64,000 nt of DNA, taken from the NCBI RefSeq assembly GCF_900094595.1, contig NZ_FMAD01000014.1:62001-126000 (forward strand). Reading direction: 5' to 3'. The stretch comes from Cupriavidus alkaliphilus (GTDB lineage: Bacteria > Pseudomonadota > Gammaproteobacteria > Burkholderiales > Burkholderiaceae). A program made the translations under genes and the position numbers. Below, piece after piece: positions 44,171-57,839 of the stretch. Position 1 is the stretch's first letter. The number at the start of each line of letters is the position of its first letter. A model generated the notes under the pieces. It was not told the DNA's origin, made no database searches, and was given only the letters and a program-made list of their open reading frames with translations.

Positions 44171-44234
44171 ATCCGCCGCAGCGGATCGCTTGCCATATTG
44201 GCGTAGCGAAGGTTGCGGCGGATGACCCTTTTTT
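44166..44234 (+). terminator. Riboswitch expression-platform terminator
   Basis: GGGTCATCCGCCGC (44166-44179) pairs perfectly with GCGGCGGATGACCC (44215-44228), followed by six T (44229-44234). The left arm begins inside the closing stem of aptamer 2, so glycine-stabilised aptamer folding would compete with terminator formation. A second, inner stem (GCGGATCGCTTGCC region) lies within the loop. Confidence 0.85.
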
Positions 44235-44268
44235 GTTTTCGCCAACCGAGACTGCCCCCGAGGATTCC

Positions 44269-45396
44269 ATGACGCTCCAGGCCACGCCCCTCAACGCTAT
44301 CCACCGCGCCCTCGGCGCCCGCATGGTCGACTTCGGCGGCTGGGACATGCCGGTCAACTATGGCTCGCAGATCGAAGAGCACAACGCCGTGCGCAGCGAC
44401 GCCGGCATGTTCGACGTCTCGCACATGTGCGTGGTCGATCTCGCCGGAGCCAATACCCGCAGCTTCCTGCGCGGCCTGCTGGCCAACAACGTCGACAAGC
44501 TGCAGACCCCCGGCAAGGCACTCTACTCCTGCATGCTCGACGAAAACGGCGGCGTCATCGACGACCTGATCGTCTATTTCTTCGCCGAGGACCGTTTCCG
44601 CCTGGTGGTCAACGCCGGCACCGCGGTGGGCGATATCGACTGGATCCGCGCCCGCAACGACGCCACCGGCAGCGGCGTGACCATCACGCCGCGCCGTGAG
44701 GACGTTGCGCCCGAGGGGGTAGAGCCGCTGGCGATCGTCGCGGTGCAAGGGCCCAACGCCCGCGCCAAGGTGTGGAGCACCTTCCCGTCGACCCAGCCTT
44801 CCGATGCGCTCAAGCCGTTCAACGCCGTGGTGGTGCAGGACCCCGCCCTCGGCGAAGTGATGGTGGCGCGCACCGGCTACACCGGCGAAGACGGCTTCGA
44901 GCTGGTGGTGCCGGCCGCCAGCGTCGCCGGCCTGTGGGAAAAACTGAATGCCGCGGGCGTGCGTCCGGCCGGCCTGGGTGCGCGCGACACGCTGCGCCTG
45001 GAAGCCGGCATGAACCTGTACGGCCAGGACATGGATATCAAGGTCTCGCCGCTGGACGCGGGCCTGGCGTGGACCGTCGACCTGCAGAGCGAGCGCGACT
45101 TCACCGGCAAGGCGGCGCTGGCTGCGGCCGGTTCGCGCCAGCAGTTCCTCGGCCTGATCCTGCGTGACAAAGGCGGCGTGCTGCGCGCCCATCAGAAGGT
45201 CATCACCCCAGCCGGTGACGGTGAAATCACCAGCGGCACCTTCAGCCCCTCGCTGTCGCAATCGATCGCTTTCGCGCGCCTGCCCCACGGCGTGAACGTG
45301 GGCGACACCGTGCAGGTCGAGATCCGCGACCGCAAACTCAACGCGACTGTGGTTAAACTGCCGTTTGTGCGTCATGGCAAGGCACTCGTGAGCTAA
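44269..45396 (+). CDS. gcvT: Glycine cleavage system T protein (aminomethyltransferase)
   Basis: 375 residues from ATG 44269 with GAGGA upstream. Folate-binding fold with [37 protein letters not shown], the catalytic Asp region, and [14 protein letters not shown], then [20 protein letters not shown]. Transfers the one-carbon unit of the aminomethyl-lipoyl H protein to tetrahydrofolate and frees ammonia. First gene of gcvT-gcvH-gcvP-sdaA, under the glycine riboswitch. Confidence 0.97.
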   Translation: MTLQATPLNAIHRALGARMVDFGGWDMPVNYGSQIEEHNAVRSDAGMFDVSHMCVVDLAGANTRSFLRGLLANNVDKLQTPGKALYSCMLDENGGVIDDLIVYFFAEDRFRLVVNAGTAVGDIDWIRARNDATGSGVTITPRREDVAPEGVEPLAIVAVQGPNARAKVWSTFPSTQPSDALKPFNAVVVQDPALGEVMVARTGYTGEDGFELVVPAASVAGLWEKLNAAGVRPAGLGARDTLRLEAGMNLYGQDMDIKVSPLDAGLAWTVDLQSERDFTGKAALAAAGSRQQFLGLILRDKGGVLRAHQKVITPAGDGEITSGTFSPSLSQSIAFARLPHGVNVGDTVQVEIRDRKLNATVVKLPFVRHGKALVS

Positions 45397-45428
45397 GGGA
45401 AAGCCCCGCTCACCCAACGGTCGCCCTC

Positions 45429-45455
45429 GCCTGCCGGCAGCGTTGCCGGGCAGGC
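45429..45455. repeat. Hairpin between gcvT and gcvH
   Basis: GCCTGCC-GGCA pairs with TGCC-(G)-GGCAGGC over GCGT, with one bulged G. No T run follows. One of three hairpins at the junctions of this operon. Confidence 0.55.
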
Positions 45456-45496
45456 ATCACCCAAACAAGAAACAGATCTGAATCCGGAGAACCTTC

Positions 45497-45877
45497 ATGA
45501 ATTTCCCCGCTGACCTCAAGTACACCGAGTCGCATGAGTGGGTGCGCGTCGAAGCCGATGGCACGCTCACCATCGGCATCACCGACCACGCCCAGGACGC
45601 GCTGGGCGACATCGTCTTCCTGGAACTGCCCGAGGTGGGCAAGTCGGTCGGTGCCGGCGACGCGCTGGCCGTGGTGGAATCGGTGAAGGCCGCGTCCGAC
45701 ATCTACGCACCCGTGGCCGGCGAAGTGATCGCCGTCAACGAAGCCGCCACCGCGGCGCCGGAAAGCGTCAACGCCGACGCCTTCGATGCGTGGCTGTTCA
45801 AGCTCAAGCCGGCCAACGGCGACGACGTCAACGGCCTGATGTCGGCCGACGCCTACAAGGCCAGCGTCGGCGCCTGA
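45497..45877 (+). CDS. gcvH: Glycine cleavage system H protein
   Basis: 126 residues, CCGGAGAA ahead of ATG 45497. Lipoyl domain with [33 protein letters not shown] and the lipoylated Lys64 in [22 protein letters not shown] and the C-terminal WLFKLKP follow. Shuttles the aminomethyl group between the P, T and L proteins. The L protein (lipoamide dehydrogenase) gene is not in this window. Confidence 0.97.
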   Translation: MNFPADLKYTESHEWVRVEADGTLTIGITDHAQDALGDIVFLELPEVGKSVGAGDALAVVESVKAASDIYAPVAGEVIAVNEAATAAPESVNADAFDAWLFKLKPANGDDVNGLMSADAYKASVGA

Positions 45878-45883
45878 TCGCCC

Positions 45884-45907
45884 GCCGGTCCCGCGCCAGG
45901 GACCGGC
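45884..45907. repeat. Hairpin between gcvH and gcvP
   Basis: GCCGGTCCC and GGGACCGGC pair perfectly over GCGCCA, 6 nt past the gcvH stop. No T run. Confidence 0.65.
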
Positions 45908-45975
45908 ACCCCGCATTCGCGGCGCCGCGGCACGGCTGACCACCTGCCGCTGCGCCCCCCACGAGGTTCTTGCCC

Positions 45976-48918
<2,943 letters not shown>

Positions 48919-48952
48919 GCCGGCACCCCGGCCAGAAGCTAAGCTGTACTCA

Positions 48953-48975
48953 GGGCGCCGCGCAACGCGGCGCCC
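48953..48975. repeat. Hairpin between gcvP and sdaA
   Basis: GGGCGCCGCG and CGCGGCGCCC pair perfectly over CAA. No T run, so transcription likely continues into sdaA. Confidence 0.65.
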
Positions 48976-49011
48976 GCCGGCCTGGTCCGGCGTCAAAACT
49001 GGAGGCCGTCC

Positions 49012-50388
<1,377 letters not shown>

Positions 50389-50444
50389 CGGCGGCGCGGC
50401 GTATCATGGCGGCGTTCCCCCGGCCAAACAACAAGAGGACGGCC

Positions 50445-51182
50445 ATGCAGACCTTCCACCAGCTGTTCGACGAGACCTCGTCCACCTTCACCTACCTGCT
50501 GATCGACGCCGCCACCGGGGACGCGCTGCTGATCGATCCGGTCGACCACCAGCTCGAGCGCGACCTGCAACTGCTGCAAGCGACCGGGGCGCGCCTGGTG
50601 TGGGTGATCGAGACCCATGCCCATGCCGACCACATCACCTCGGCCGGCCACCTGGCCCTGCAGACCGGCGCGCATACCGCCGCGCCGTCCGGCTGCGACA
50701 TCAAGCCCGCACACAAGCAGCTGATCGACGGCGATACCGTCGCCTTCGGCAAGCAGGTGCTGCGCGCCATCCATACGCCCGGGCACACCGCCGGCAGCAT
50801 GAGCTACCTGTGGGAGGAAGCCACCGCCGACGGCATCGTGCGCCGCGTCTTCACCGGCGATGCGCTGCTGATCGACGGCTGCGGCCGCACCGATTTCCAG
50901 TCCGGCGACGCCGGCACGCTGTACGACAGCCTGACCCGCAAGCTGTTCGCGCTGCCCGACGATACGCTGGTCTATCCGGCCCATGACTACAAGGGCCGCA
51001 CCGTCTCCACCATCGGCCATGAACGCGCGCACAACAGCCGCGTCGCCGGCCGCACGCGCGAGCAGTTCGTCGAGATGATGCGCAACCTGAACCTGCCGCG
51101 CCCCAAGCTGATCGATGTCGCCGTGCCCGCCAACCAGCGCCTGGGCCTGCGCGACGGCGAAAGCGTGCCGCACGGCGCCTGA
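50445..51182 (+). CDS. Persulfide dioxygenase, ETHE1-like
   Basis: 245 residues from ATG 50445 (AGAGGA upstream). Metallo-beta-lactamase fold with THAHADH at residues 57-63, [40 protein letters not shown] and [17 protein letters not shown], the ETHE1 signatures; the CGRTDFQ-GD-TLY stretch is diagnostic. ETHE1 oxidises glutathione persulfide to sulfite with one Fe(II). Follows sdaA after 56 nt and precedes an OsmC gene by 28 nt. With the sulfide dehydrogenase at the left edge, sulfur detoxification appears twice in this window. No rhodanese or DUF442 partner is adjacent. Confidence 0.88.
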   Translation: MQTFHQLFDETSSTFTYLLIDAATGDALLIDPVDHQLERDLQLLQATGARLVWVIETHAHADHITSAGHLALQTGAHTAAPSGCDIKPAHKQLIDGDTVAFGKQVLRAIHTPGHTAGSMSYLWEEATADGIVRRVFTGDALLIDGCGRTDFQSGDAGTLYDSLTRKLFALPDDTLVYPAHDYKGRTVSTIGHERAHNSRVAGRTREQFVEMMRNLNLPRPKLIDVAVPANQRLGLRDGESVPHGA

Positions 51183-51210
51183 ATTCCTTCCCAACCCCAG
51201 GAGTCCCTGC

Positions 51211-51684
51211 ATGTCCACCTACACCGCTGAAGTCCTGTGGCAACGCGACGGACAGGATTTCGCCGGCAACCGCTACAGCCGCCGGCATCTGCTGCGCTTC
51301 GACGGCGGCGCCGAAGTGCCGGGCTCGTCGTCGCCCCATGTGGTGCCGCTGCCGATGTCCGACGCCAGCGCGGTCGACCCGGAAGAGATGTTCATCGCCT
51401 CGCTGTCCAGCTGCCACATGCTGTGGTTCCTGTCGCTGGCGGCAAAGCAGCGCCTGGTCGTCGACCGCTACCTGGACGCCGCCACCGGTGTGATGGAAAA
51501 GAACGCCGACGGGCGCATGGCGATGACGGTAGTGACGCTGCGCCCGCAGGTGACGTTTGGCGGCGCGGGCGAACCCACGCGCGATCAGCTCGACGCCCTG
51601 CACCACGCCGCGCACGAGGCCTGCTTTATCGCCAACTCGGTTCGCACCGAGGTGCGCTGCGAACCGGTGTACGCCGGCGCCTAG
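51211..51684 (+). CDS. OsmC/Ohr family peroxiredoxin-like protein
   Basis: 157 residues from ATG 51211 (CAGGAG upstream). OsmC fold with two redox Cys: Cys68 in MFIASLSSCHMLWFLSLA and Cys138 in HHAAHEACFIANSV. Pattern MSTYTAEVLWQRDGQDFAGNRYSRRHLLRF belongs to the YhfA/OsmC-like branch rather than classical Ohr. Expected to reduce organic hydroperoxides or handle persulfides with dihydrolipoyl reductants. Follows the persulfide dioxygenase by 28 nt, so the two probably act together. Confidence 0.87.
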   Translation: MSTYTAEVLWQRDGQDFAGNRYSRRHLLRFDGGAEVPGSSSPHVVPLPMSDASAVDPEEMFIASLSSCHMLWFLSLAAKQRLVVDRYLDAATGVMEKNADGRMAMTVVTLRPQVTFGGAGEPTRDQLDALHHAAHEACFIANSVRTEVRCEPVYAGA

Positions 51685-51705
51685 CCGCCACGGACACACA
51701 CGGCC

Positions 51706-52563
51706 ATGCCGGCCAGCGCGCCCGCCGCCGCCACGGCCCCATCGGCGCCGCCACGGACGGCGCGGGCGCGCCGGTGGGGGTGGCTGGCCGCGGCCGTGGC
51801 CGGGCTTGCCGCGATCGCCATGCTGCAGGACCACTTCCTCTATTTTCCCGAACGCGCGTCGGTCGACGACATGGTCTCGTCCGGGCTGCGCGCCTGGCCG
51901 GGTCCGGATGATTTCCGCGGACTGGTGGCCGAGCCGCCCGGCCCGGTGCGGGCCACCGCCATGGTGTTTCACGGCAATGCCGGACATGCCGGGCATCGCG
52001 ACTACTACGCCAGCGCGCTGGCGTCGCTGGGCATCCGCGTGATCCTGGCCGAGTATCCCGGGTACGGACCGCGCACGGGCACGCTGGGCGAGCGCAGCTT
52101 CGTCGCCGACGCGGAACGATCGATTGCGCTGGCGCGGCGCCAGTACGACGGGCCGCTGCTGCTGATCGGGGAATCGCTGGGGGCAGGCGTCGCGGCGGCC
52201 GCGGCGGCGCGCCAGCGCGAGCACGTTGCCGGGGTCCTGCTGATCACGCCGTGGGACAGGCTGTCCCATCTGGCCGCGCACCATTACCCGTGGCTGCCGG
52301 CAGGCTGGGTCCTGCGCGACCGCTACGACAGCGTCGCCAACCTCGCGGGCTTCGGGCGCCCGGTGATGGTGGCGGTGGCCGAACGCGACACCATCGTGCC
52401 GGCACGCTACGGCGAGGCGCTGCATGCGTCGCTGGGCGAACCGCGGCGGCTGACGGTGATCGAGGGGGCCGGCCACAACGACTGGATCCGGCACGTGGAC
52501 CGGGCCTGGTGGCAGGACGCCACTGCGTTCCTGCTGGCCCCACCTCCCACACAAACAAAATAA
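51706..52563 (+). CDS. Membrane-anchored alpha/beta hydrolase (BEM46/ABHD13-like)
   Basis: 285 residues. One N-terminal membrane helix (GWLAAAVAGLAAIAMLQDHF, about residues 25-44) followed by LYFPERASVDD, typical of the BEM46 group. Nucleophile elbow GESLGAG with Ser157, oxyanion region VFHGNAGHAGH, Asp in VAERDTIVPARYGEAL and His in EGAGHNDWIRH complete the triad. Substrate unknown; homologues are lipase- or thioesterase-like. Starts 21 nt after osmC, so possibly the last gene of that run. Confidence 0.82.
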   Translation: MPASAPAAATAPSAPPRTARARRWGWLAAAVAGLAAIAMLQDHFLYFPERASVDDMVSSGLRAWPGPDDFRGLVAEPPGPVRATAMVFHGNAGHAGHRDYYASALASLGIRVILAEYPGYGPRTGTLGERSFVADAERSIALARRQYDGPLLLIGESLGAGVAAAAAARQREHVAGVLLITPWDRLSHLAAHHYPWLPAGWVLRDRYDSVANLAGFGRPVMVAVAERDTIVPARYGEALHASLGEPRRLTVIEGAGHNDWIRHVDRAWWQDATAFLLAPPPTQTK

Positions 52564-52586
52564 CATCACGCCGCCAAAACGCTGAT

Positions 52587-52615
52587 TTGACTTACCCCTG
52601 CGGGCCGCAAATACT
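52587..52615 (+). promoter_or_regulatory. Sigma-70 promoter of the glycine-zipper protein gene
   Basis: TTGACT (52587-52592), 17-bp spacer, AATACT (52610-52615). Gives a leader of about 80 nt to the start at 52701. Confidence 0.55.
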
Positions 52616-52700
52616 GGCCTTCACAGAACGGACTTGCCGCTTGCCCACCGGGCGGTGCGTTTAGCGCTTGCAGCGCCGACATCCTTTGGGGGAACACCAC

Positions 52701-53192
52701 ATGAACCTACGCCTGCTTCGCAAGCCGTATCTCGCGCTCGGCGCGCTGGCCGCGGCTTGCACCCTGGTGCCGGCCCAGGCCATGGCGCAGAACAAGCCGG
52801 TGGCCTACCCGGCCAAGGGCCAGAGCCAGCAACAGCAGGCCAGCGACGACGGCGCGTGCTACAGCTGGGCCAAGCAGCAAAGCGGCGTGGATCCTGCCCA
52901 GGCGGCCAACGCGCCGCCGCCGGCCCAGGCGCAAGGTGGCCAGCGCGTGCGGGGAGCGGCGGGCGGCGCCGCCGCAGGGGCCGTCGCGGGTGCGATTGCG
53001 GGCGACGCCGGCAAGGGCGCGGCGATCGGCGCTGCAACGGGTACGGTCGCCGGCGGCATGGCGCACCGCCAGTCGCGCCGTCAGGCAAATGCGGCCAACC
53101 AGCAGGCTGCAGCCAACGCCAGCCAGGCAATGGGCTCGTATTACCAGGCCTGGGGTGCCTGCATGGAGGGGCGCGGCTACAGCGTCAAATAA
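52701..53192 (+). CDS. Exported glycine-zipper protein (YMGG-like)
   Basis: 163 residues from ATG 52701 (GGGGGAA upstream). Signal peptide to about residue 29 (AQAMA-QNK). A Gln-rich segment with a Cys (GACYSWAKQQSG), then the glycine zipper VRGAAGGAAAGAVAGAIAGDAGKGAAIGAATGTVAGG (residues 85-121, quoted in part: GAAAGAVAGAIAGD), then a Gln/Ala-rich helix and a C-terminal YYQAWGACMEGRGYSV with a second Cys that could pair with the first. Found in many proteobacterial periplasms or outer membranes; role unknown. Confidence 0.8.
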   Translation: MNLRLLRKPYLALGALAAACTLVPAQAMAQNKPVAYPAKGQSQQQQASDDGACYSWAKQQSGVDPAQAANAPPPAQAQGGQRVRGAAGGAAAGAVAGAIAGDAGKGAAIGAATGTVAGGMAHRQSRRQANAANQQAAANASQAMGSYYQAWGACMEGRGYSVK

Positions 53193-53216
53193 GACAGCGG
53201 GCGGCCCGGTGCAGGC

Positions 53217-54332
53217 TCAGGAGGCCCACCGGTCACACGCCTTGCGCACGGTTTCGCGCTGGCTGCGCGCCTCCGCGTCGACCTGGCGCAGCCAGTGCGC
53301 GTCGCCGTCGCGGCGCTCGGCCAGCGCGCGGATATTGGCCAGCGCCTCGAGCGAGCCGAGCACCTCGGCATGCGGCACCAACGCGTCGCAGATCGACAGG
53401 ATGTGGTCCGCGATCGGCATGCGGGTCAGTTCGTTGGGGTGCACGTACTCGCCCTCCAGCCCGAAACGGCAGGCCTGGAAGCGGTTGAAGGTGTACACCA
53501 GGTAGTCGTCTTCCTGCGGCATGAACGGGCGCGACAGCAGCAGGTAGCGCGCCAGCATCTGGATATACGCGGCGATATCGCAGGCGCGCTGCACCGTCAG
53601 CGGCGTGTCCATCACGCGGACCTCGATGGTGCCGAACTCCGGCTTGGGACGGATATCCCAGTAGAAGTCCTTCATGCTTTCGATCACGCCGGTGTTGCGC
53701 ATCTTCTCGAAGTACGCGGTGAAGGCATCCCAAGTCAGCAGAAACGGCGCGCGCCCGCTCATCGGAAAGGCCGCGACCGAATTCAGCCGCGCCGACGCAA
53801 AACCGGTATCGACCCCCTGCACATACGGCGAAGACGCCGCCAGCGCGACGAAGTGCGGCACATAGCGGCCGATGGCGTGCAGCAGGAACAGCGATTCGTC
53901 GGCGCTGGGGCAGCCGATATGCACGTGCTGGCCGAACACGGTGAACTGCTTGGCCAGGTAGCCGTACAGCTCGGAGATGTACTGGTAGCGCGGCGAATCG
54001 GAGATGGTGCGGTCGGACCATTGCTGGAACGGATGCGTGCCGCCGCCGGCAATGCCCAGGTTCAGCGAGTGCGACGCCGCCACCATCAGGTCGCGCATCA
54101 CGGTCAGCTCCTGCAGCGCCTGCTGGTAGCTGTGGCAGATGCCGGTGCTGATTTCGATCATCGACGGACTGATCTCGGGCTTGATGTCGCCGGCATGCTC
54201 GGCACCCTTGAGCGCGCGCAGCAGGTCGGGCGCGAACGGCGCCAGGTCATAGTCGTGCCGGTTGACCAGCTGCAGCTCCAGCTCGACGCCGAAGGTCAGC
54301 GCCTCGGATTGCTTGAACGGTTCGAGCGACAT
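53217..54332 (-). CDS. ybdK: Carboxylate-amine ligase YbdK (glutamate-cysteine ligase type 2)
   Basis: 371 residues, nearly the length of E. coli YbdK (372). GCS2 family: [11 protein letters not shown] (Mg/ATP Glu pair), [49 protein letters not shown], and [17 protein letters not shown]. YbdK has weak glutamate-cysteine ligase activity; its main role is not known. Its ATG overlaps the stop of the upstream antiporter gene (TGATG), so the two are translationally coupled. Confidence 0.9.
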   Translation of the reverse strand: MSLEPFKQSEALTFGVELELQLVNRHDYDLAPFAPDLLRALKGAEHAGDIKPEISPSMIEISTGICHSYQQALQELTVMRDLMVAASHSLNLGIAGGGTHPFQQWSDRTISDSPRYQYISELYGYLAKQFTVFGQHVHIGCPSADESLFLLHAIGRYVPHFVALAASSPYVQGVDTGFASARLNSVAAFPMSGRAPFLLTWDAFTAYFEKMRNTGVIESMKDFYWDIRPKPEFGTIEVRVMDTPLTVQRACDIAAYIQMLARYLLLSRPFMPQEDDYLVYTFNRFQACRFGLEGEYVHPNELTRMPIADHILSICDALVPHAEVLGSLEALANIRALAERRDGDAHWLRQVDAEARSQRETVRKACDRWAS

Positions 54333-55558
54333 CAGCGCCCTCCTCCATTGGCCCGGATATCGACGCGGACTTCGCCTGCGTAGCGCAGCGCCCAGGCCGC
54401 GATCACGGGACCGAAAAGTTGTTCGATGGCCAGCGCGCACAGGATGATGGCGGCGAGCGGCTGCCCGGTGCCCGGGTAGAGGCGCGCGACGTCATGCATC
54501 AGCAGGTAGGCCAGGCCAGACATCGGCGCGAGCGCCAGCCCCAGCGCCATGCACTGGCGCAGGCTCAGGCCGGAGAACGAGCCCAGCGACACCACCCCGG
54601 CCAGCTTGGCAACGTGGCGCAGCACCACCAGCGCGATGGCGTAGACGCCGCCCACGGCCCAGTCCTGCGCCGTCAGCGGCAGGCCCAGCGACACCACCAT
54701 GACGATGATCAGCAGGCTGCCGGCGCTGCCGAAATGCGGCGGCCACACGTGCGGCTGGTTGTCCTGGTGCTTGAACACCACGCCTGCCAGCATCAGTGTC
54801 AGCGGCATCGACAATTTTAGTACCCGGGTCAGCGCCAGCGTGAACAGCACCAGGCCCACCAGCACCAGGAAGCTGTAGTGGTCGTCGGCCGACATGCGGT
54901 CGTAGATGGCATGGCCGAGCTTGCCCACCACCCAGGCCAGCAGGCACGAGCCCACCAGCAGGTACAGCGGGTGCAGCAGCGCGGCGCCGAGGTTGCCGTA
55001 TTCCGAATGCAGCCACCCGGTGGCGACCTGCACGATGGCGGCGGCATAGATGCTGTTGAGCGCGGCCATGGCCAGCAGCCGCTCGGTGACCTGCCCGTCG
55101 GCGCGCAGTTCGTTCTTGAGCTGCAGCACGATGGTGGGCGAGGTGCTGACCGCGATGCCGCCGGCGAGGATGGCCACGCCGGGCGAGGCGCCGATCCACT
55201 GCAGCACCGCCGCCACCAGCCCCCAGGTCAGCAGGCTTTCGAAGGCACTGGTCAGCAGCAGCCAGCGGTTGGCGCGCAGCCAGGTCAGCGAAAGCCGGTG
55301 CCCGAGTTCGAACAAGGCCAGCGCCAGCGCCATATCGATCAGGATACGGGTCTGGTTGATCATGTTCTCGTCGACGATGCCGCGGCCCAGCATGCCGGCG
55401 CACAGCCCCGCCGCGGCGTAGCCGACGATGCGCGGGCAGCGCAGCCAGCGCCGGCTCAATTCGCCCGCCAGGCCGGCGCCGACCAGGGCCAGCCCGACCC
55501 AGAAGAGGCCGCCGGGCGCGAGCGGGAGGCTAGGAAAAAGTTGGCTCAGTCCATTCAT
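54332..55558 (-). CDS. CPA2-type cation:proton antiporter (membrane domain only)
   Basis: 408 residues from ATG 55558. About 11-12 membrane helices, starting with [20 protein letters not shown] and containing the Na/H exchanger fold core: [52 protein letters not shown] with the half-broken helix and conserved Asn/Asp region replaced by Asn-rich sequence. No TrkA-N/RCK domain, unlike KefB/KefC, so glutathione gating is unlikely. Exchanges Na or K for protons. Coupled by TGATG to ybdK, an unusual pairing that might bring a glutathione-like product near the transporter. Confidence 0.82.
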   Translation of the reverse strand: MNGLSQLFPSLPLAPGGLFWVGLALVGAGLAGELSRRWLRCPRIVGYAAAGLCAGMLGRGIVDENMINQTRILIDMALALALFELGHRLSLTWLRANRWLLLTSAFESLLTWGLVAAVLQWIGASPGVAILAGGIAVSTSPTIVLQLKNELRADGQVTERLLAMAALNSIYAAAIVQVATGWLHSEYGNLGAALLHPLYLLVGSCLLAWVVGKLGHAIYDRMSADDHYSFLVLVGLVLFTLALTRVLKLSMPLTLMLAGVVFKHQDNQPHVWPPHFGSAGSLLIIVMVVSLGLPLTAQDWAVGGVYAIALVVLRHVAKLAGVVSLGSFSGLSLRQCMALGLALAPMSGLAYLLMHDVARLYPGTGQPLAAIILCALAIEQLFGPVIAAWALRYAGEVRVDIRANGGGR

Positions 55559-55649
55559 GGCGACATGGTAATGTAAGCACTTCACAATCCATGTCAGTGA
55601 TTGTCCGACACCGCACTAAACGCGCGGCTTATTTCGGTCATCTTCCTGT

Positions 55650-55680
55650 AAAAAACGCCATCTGCGGATGGCGTTCTTTA
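55650..55680. terminator. Bidirectional intrinsic terminator after the TPR gene
   Basis: AACGCCATC (55654-55662), loop TGCG, GATGGCGTT (55667-55675); six A before it and CTTTA after. On the minus strand the stem is followed by six T, so it ends the TPR protein transcript, 50 nt past its stop. Confidence 0.85.
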
Positions 55681-55724
55681 CATACCTTACATCTTCAGCC
55701 GTTTCCAGGGCCGCGAGAGACGTT

Positions 55725-57689
55725 TCAGACGCCCCACACCTTCCATACCGGGCGTGTGGCTTTCAACGCCGACTCGACCTGCCCATACAGGGCGCGCGTG
55801 GCGCCCTGCGCGGCACCGCGAGCGCGCGCCTGGTCGAAGTAACCCAGCGCGGCTTCGCGTTGTCCCTGGCCGAGCGCCGACTGCACCGCGCGCAGGTACA
55901 CCTCGGCGTCCCAGTCGTCACGCGCGGCGAAGGCCGCGACGAAGTCCGCCAGCGCCGCGTCGTGGCGGCGCGCGGCGTTGTGCACCAGGCCGCGCTGCAC
56001 GCGTGGTCCGGCCTGGTCCTGCGGATCGCCCTCGGTCAGCGCCACCGCCTGCTCGAACAGCGGCAGCGCGCGCTCGGGCTCGCCCAGGTCGCGCCAGACC
56101 TGGCCGAAACGGTTGTACAGCCAGGCATCTTCCACCAGCAGCGCGCGCCGCTGCTGGGTCTCGATCTCGGCCAGCGCATCGGTGCGGTCGTGCTCGTCCA
56201 TGCCGGCCATGCGCGCCTGCAGCAGCGCGGCATAGTAGGCGCGCGCATGCGCCATCGGGTGCGCGGCCTCGCTGCGGGCTTCCACCGGCAGCGCGTCCAG
56301 GCGCGCATCCATGTGCGCCATCGCGGCGCGCGCGGCCTCGGTCGGCTCGGCGCCGCCAAGCGCCTTCCAGGCAGCGATCATGCGGCTGAAGGCCCAGGTC
56401 ACGTCGGCCGGGTTGCGCTCGAGCGGGTAGCGGTTAAGCACCTCCCCCGCCAGCTCGGCCACCTTCTGGTGCTGGCCGGCGTCGGCGTGGCAATCGAGCA
56501 GGTCGATCCAGTGCTCGATGAACTCGCTGGCGGCCATGCCCTGGCGGTGCAGCGCGATGCGCTCGTCGGCGTGCGCGGCGTCGGCCGGCAGGCTGCGCGC
56601 CAACAGCCGGCACAGCAGCGAATAGACATGGGGGTCGGCATTGCCCCCATGGCCGGCGGCATCGCCCTCGCCCGTGGCGAAATACCGGTCGAAGCGCGCC
56701 ACGCCCGCGCGCCCGGCCTGCACCAGCAGCGGGCGCAGCGCGGCCTCGGCGGCCGGCACCTCGTCGATGAACTCGCCCAGCGCCATCGCAGCGCGGTAGT
56801 AGCCGGCGCCGTCGTCGGACTGGTCGGTCAGCGTGAAGCGCAGCCACGGCTCGCGCTCGGCAGGGGCGGCGCCGTCGCCGCGCTGCGCCAGCTGGTGGCG
56901 CCAGGCCAGCTCGCGTACCTGGCTCTGCGGGTCCGGGACCTGGCGCAGGTAGACGCCGAGGTCTTCCAGCGCGCCTTGCACGTCACCGACGCCATGGCGC
57001 AGCGGGGCCCGGAGCCGGCGCGCCTCGGGGTGGTCCGGGTGCTCGGCCAGCACGCGCGCGGCCTGGTCGGCAGCGACGGCATCGCCGGCCGCGGCATCGA
57101 GCTCCAGCAGGTGCGGGTTGTCCAGCGCGACCCGGCCCAGGCAGACCCGCATCAGCGGCTCCGCCGGCACGCCGGCGGCCTCGGTGCGGGCGATGTAGTC
57201 CGACACCAGCGGGGCGATATCGTCGGCACCCAGGTCGGGGTTGCGCACCATCAGGTCGTACCAGTAGCGCGCGGCGCCGGCGATGTCGCCCAGCCGCAGC
57301 GCCGCCAGGCCGGCGTGGAAATGCGCGGCCCATTCGCCCGTCAGCAGGCCGCTGCGCTGCGCGGCCTCATGCAGCCATGGGCGGGCCTCGGCATCGCGGC
57401 CCAGGCTCATCAGCATGGCGCCGTAGCGGTGCGCGATCACGCCGCGCGAGACCCAGCGGTGCGGCGGCTGCAGCGGCAGCGTGTCGAGCCGCGCCAGCGC
57501 CTCGTCCAGCACCGCCAGCGCGGCGCCGGCATCGCCGTTGTCAAAGTGCAGCCGCGCCCGCAGCGTGACGAAATCCACCACCTCGGGGCGCGCCAGCGAC
57601 AACTGGTCGGCAATCTGCAGCGCTTCGGCGAAGCGCCCCTGGTTGGCTAGCCCGATGGCGTGGTCGTAGCTGGCTTCCTGCTCGGACAC
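55725..57689 (-). CDS. Large tetratricopeptide-repeat protein
   Basis: 654 residues from GTG 57689, with AGGAG 8 nt upstream that fixes the start. No signal peptide or membrane helix. At least six TPR-like helical pairs are visible (YDHAIGLANQGRFAEALQIADQ at the start; HFHAGLAALRLGDIAGAARYW; RALPLFEQAVALTEGDPQDQA; AALADFVAAFAARDDWDAEVYLRA near the end), with Ala- and Arg-rich helices in between. Likely a cytoplasmic scaffold. No enzyme domain. Function unknown. Confidence 0.8.
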   Translation of the reverse strand: MSEQEASYDHAIGLANQGRFAEALQIADQLSLARPEVVDFVTLRARLHFDNGDAGAALAVLDEALARLDTLPLQPPHRWVSRGVIAHRYGAMLMSLGRDAEARPWLHEAAQRSGLLTGEWAAHFHAGLAALRLGDIAGAARYWYDLMVRNPDLGADDIAPLVSDYIARTEAAGVPAEPLMRVCLGRVALDNPHLLELDAAAGDAVAADQAARVLAEHPDHPEARRLRAPLRHGVGDVQGALEDLGVYLRQVPDPQSQVRELAWRHQLAQRGDGAAPAEREPWLRFTLTDQSDDGAGYYRAAMALGEFIDEVPAAEAALRPLLVQAGRAGVARFDRYFATGEGDAAGHGGNADPHVYSLLCRLLARSLPADAAHADERIALHRQGMAASEFIEHWIDLLDCHADAGQHQKVAELAGEVLNRYPLERNPADVTWAFSRMIAAWKALGGAEPTEAARAAMAHMDARLDALPVEARSEAAHPMAHARAYYAALLQARMAGMDEHDRTDALAEIETQQRRALLVEDAWLYNRFGQVWRDLGEPERALPLFEQAVALTEGDPQDQAGPRVQRGLVHNAARRHDAALADFVAAFAARDDWDAEVYLRAVQSALGQGQREAALGYFDQARARGAAQGATRALYGQVESALKATRPVWKVWGV

Positions 57690-57785
57690 GTACTGCTCCT
57701 ATGGATTGAAAAGTGCGAGTGCGGGATTATGCGCCAATGGCGGGGATCGGGATCTGGTCTGGCCAGCCGCAGGCATCCGGAAAAG

Positions 57786-57811
57786 AAAAACGCCGCCCGC
57801 AGGCAGCGTTC
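57786..57811 (-). terminator. Intrinsic terminator of the binding-protein gene
   Basis: On the minus strand AACGCTGCC pairs with GGCGGCGTT (one G-U) over TGCG, followed by TTTTTCTTTT. Located 30 nt past the stop at 57840. Confidence 0.78.
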
Positions 57812-57839
57812 TTCCCATGCGCCAGGCGCGGCCGGCAGC

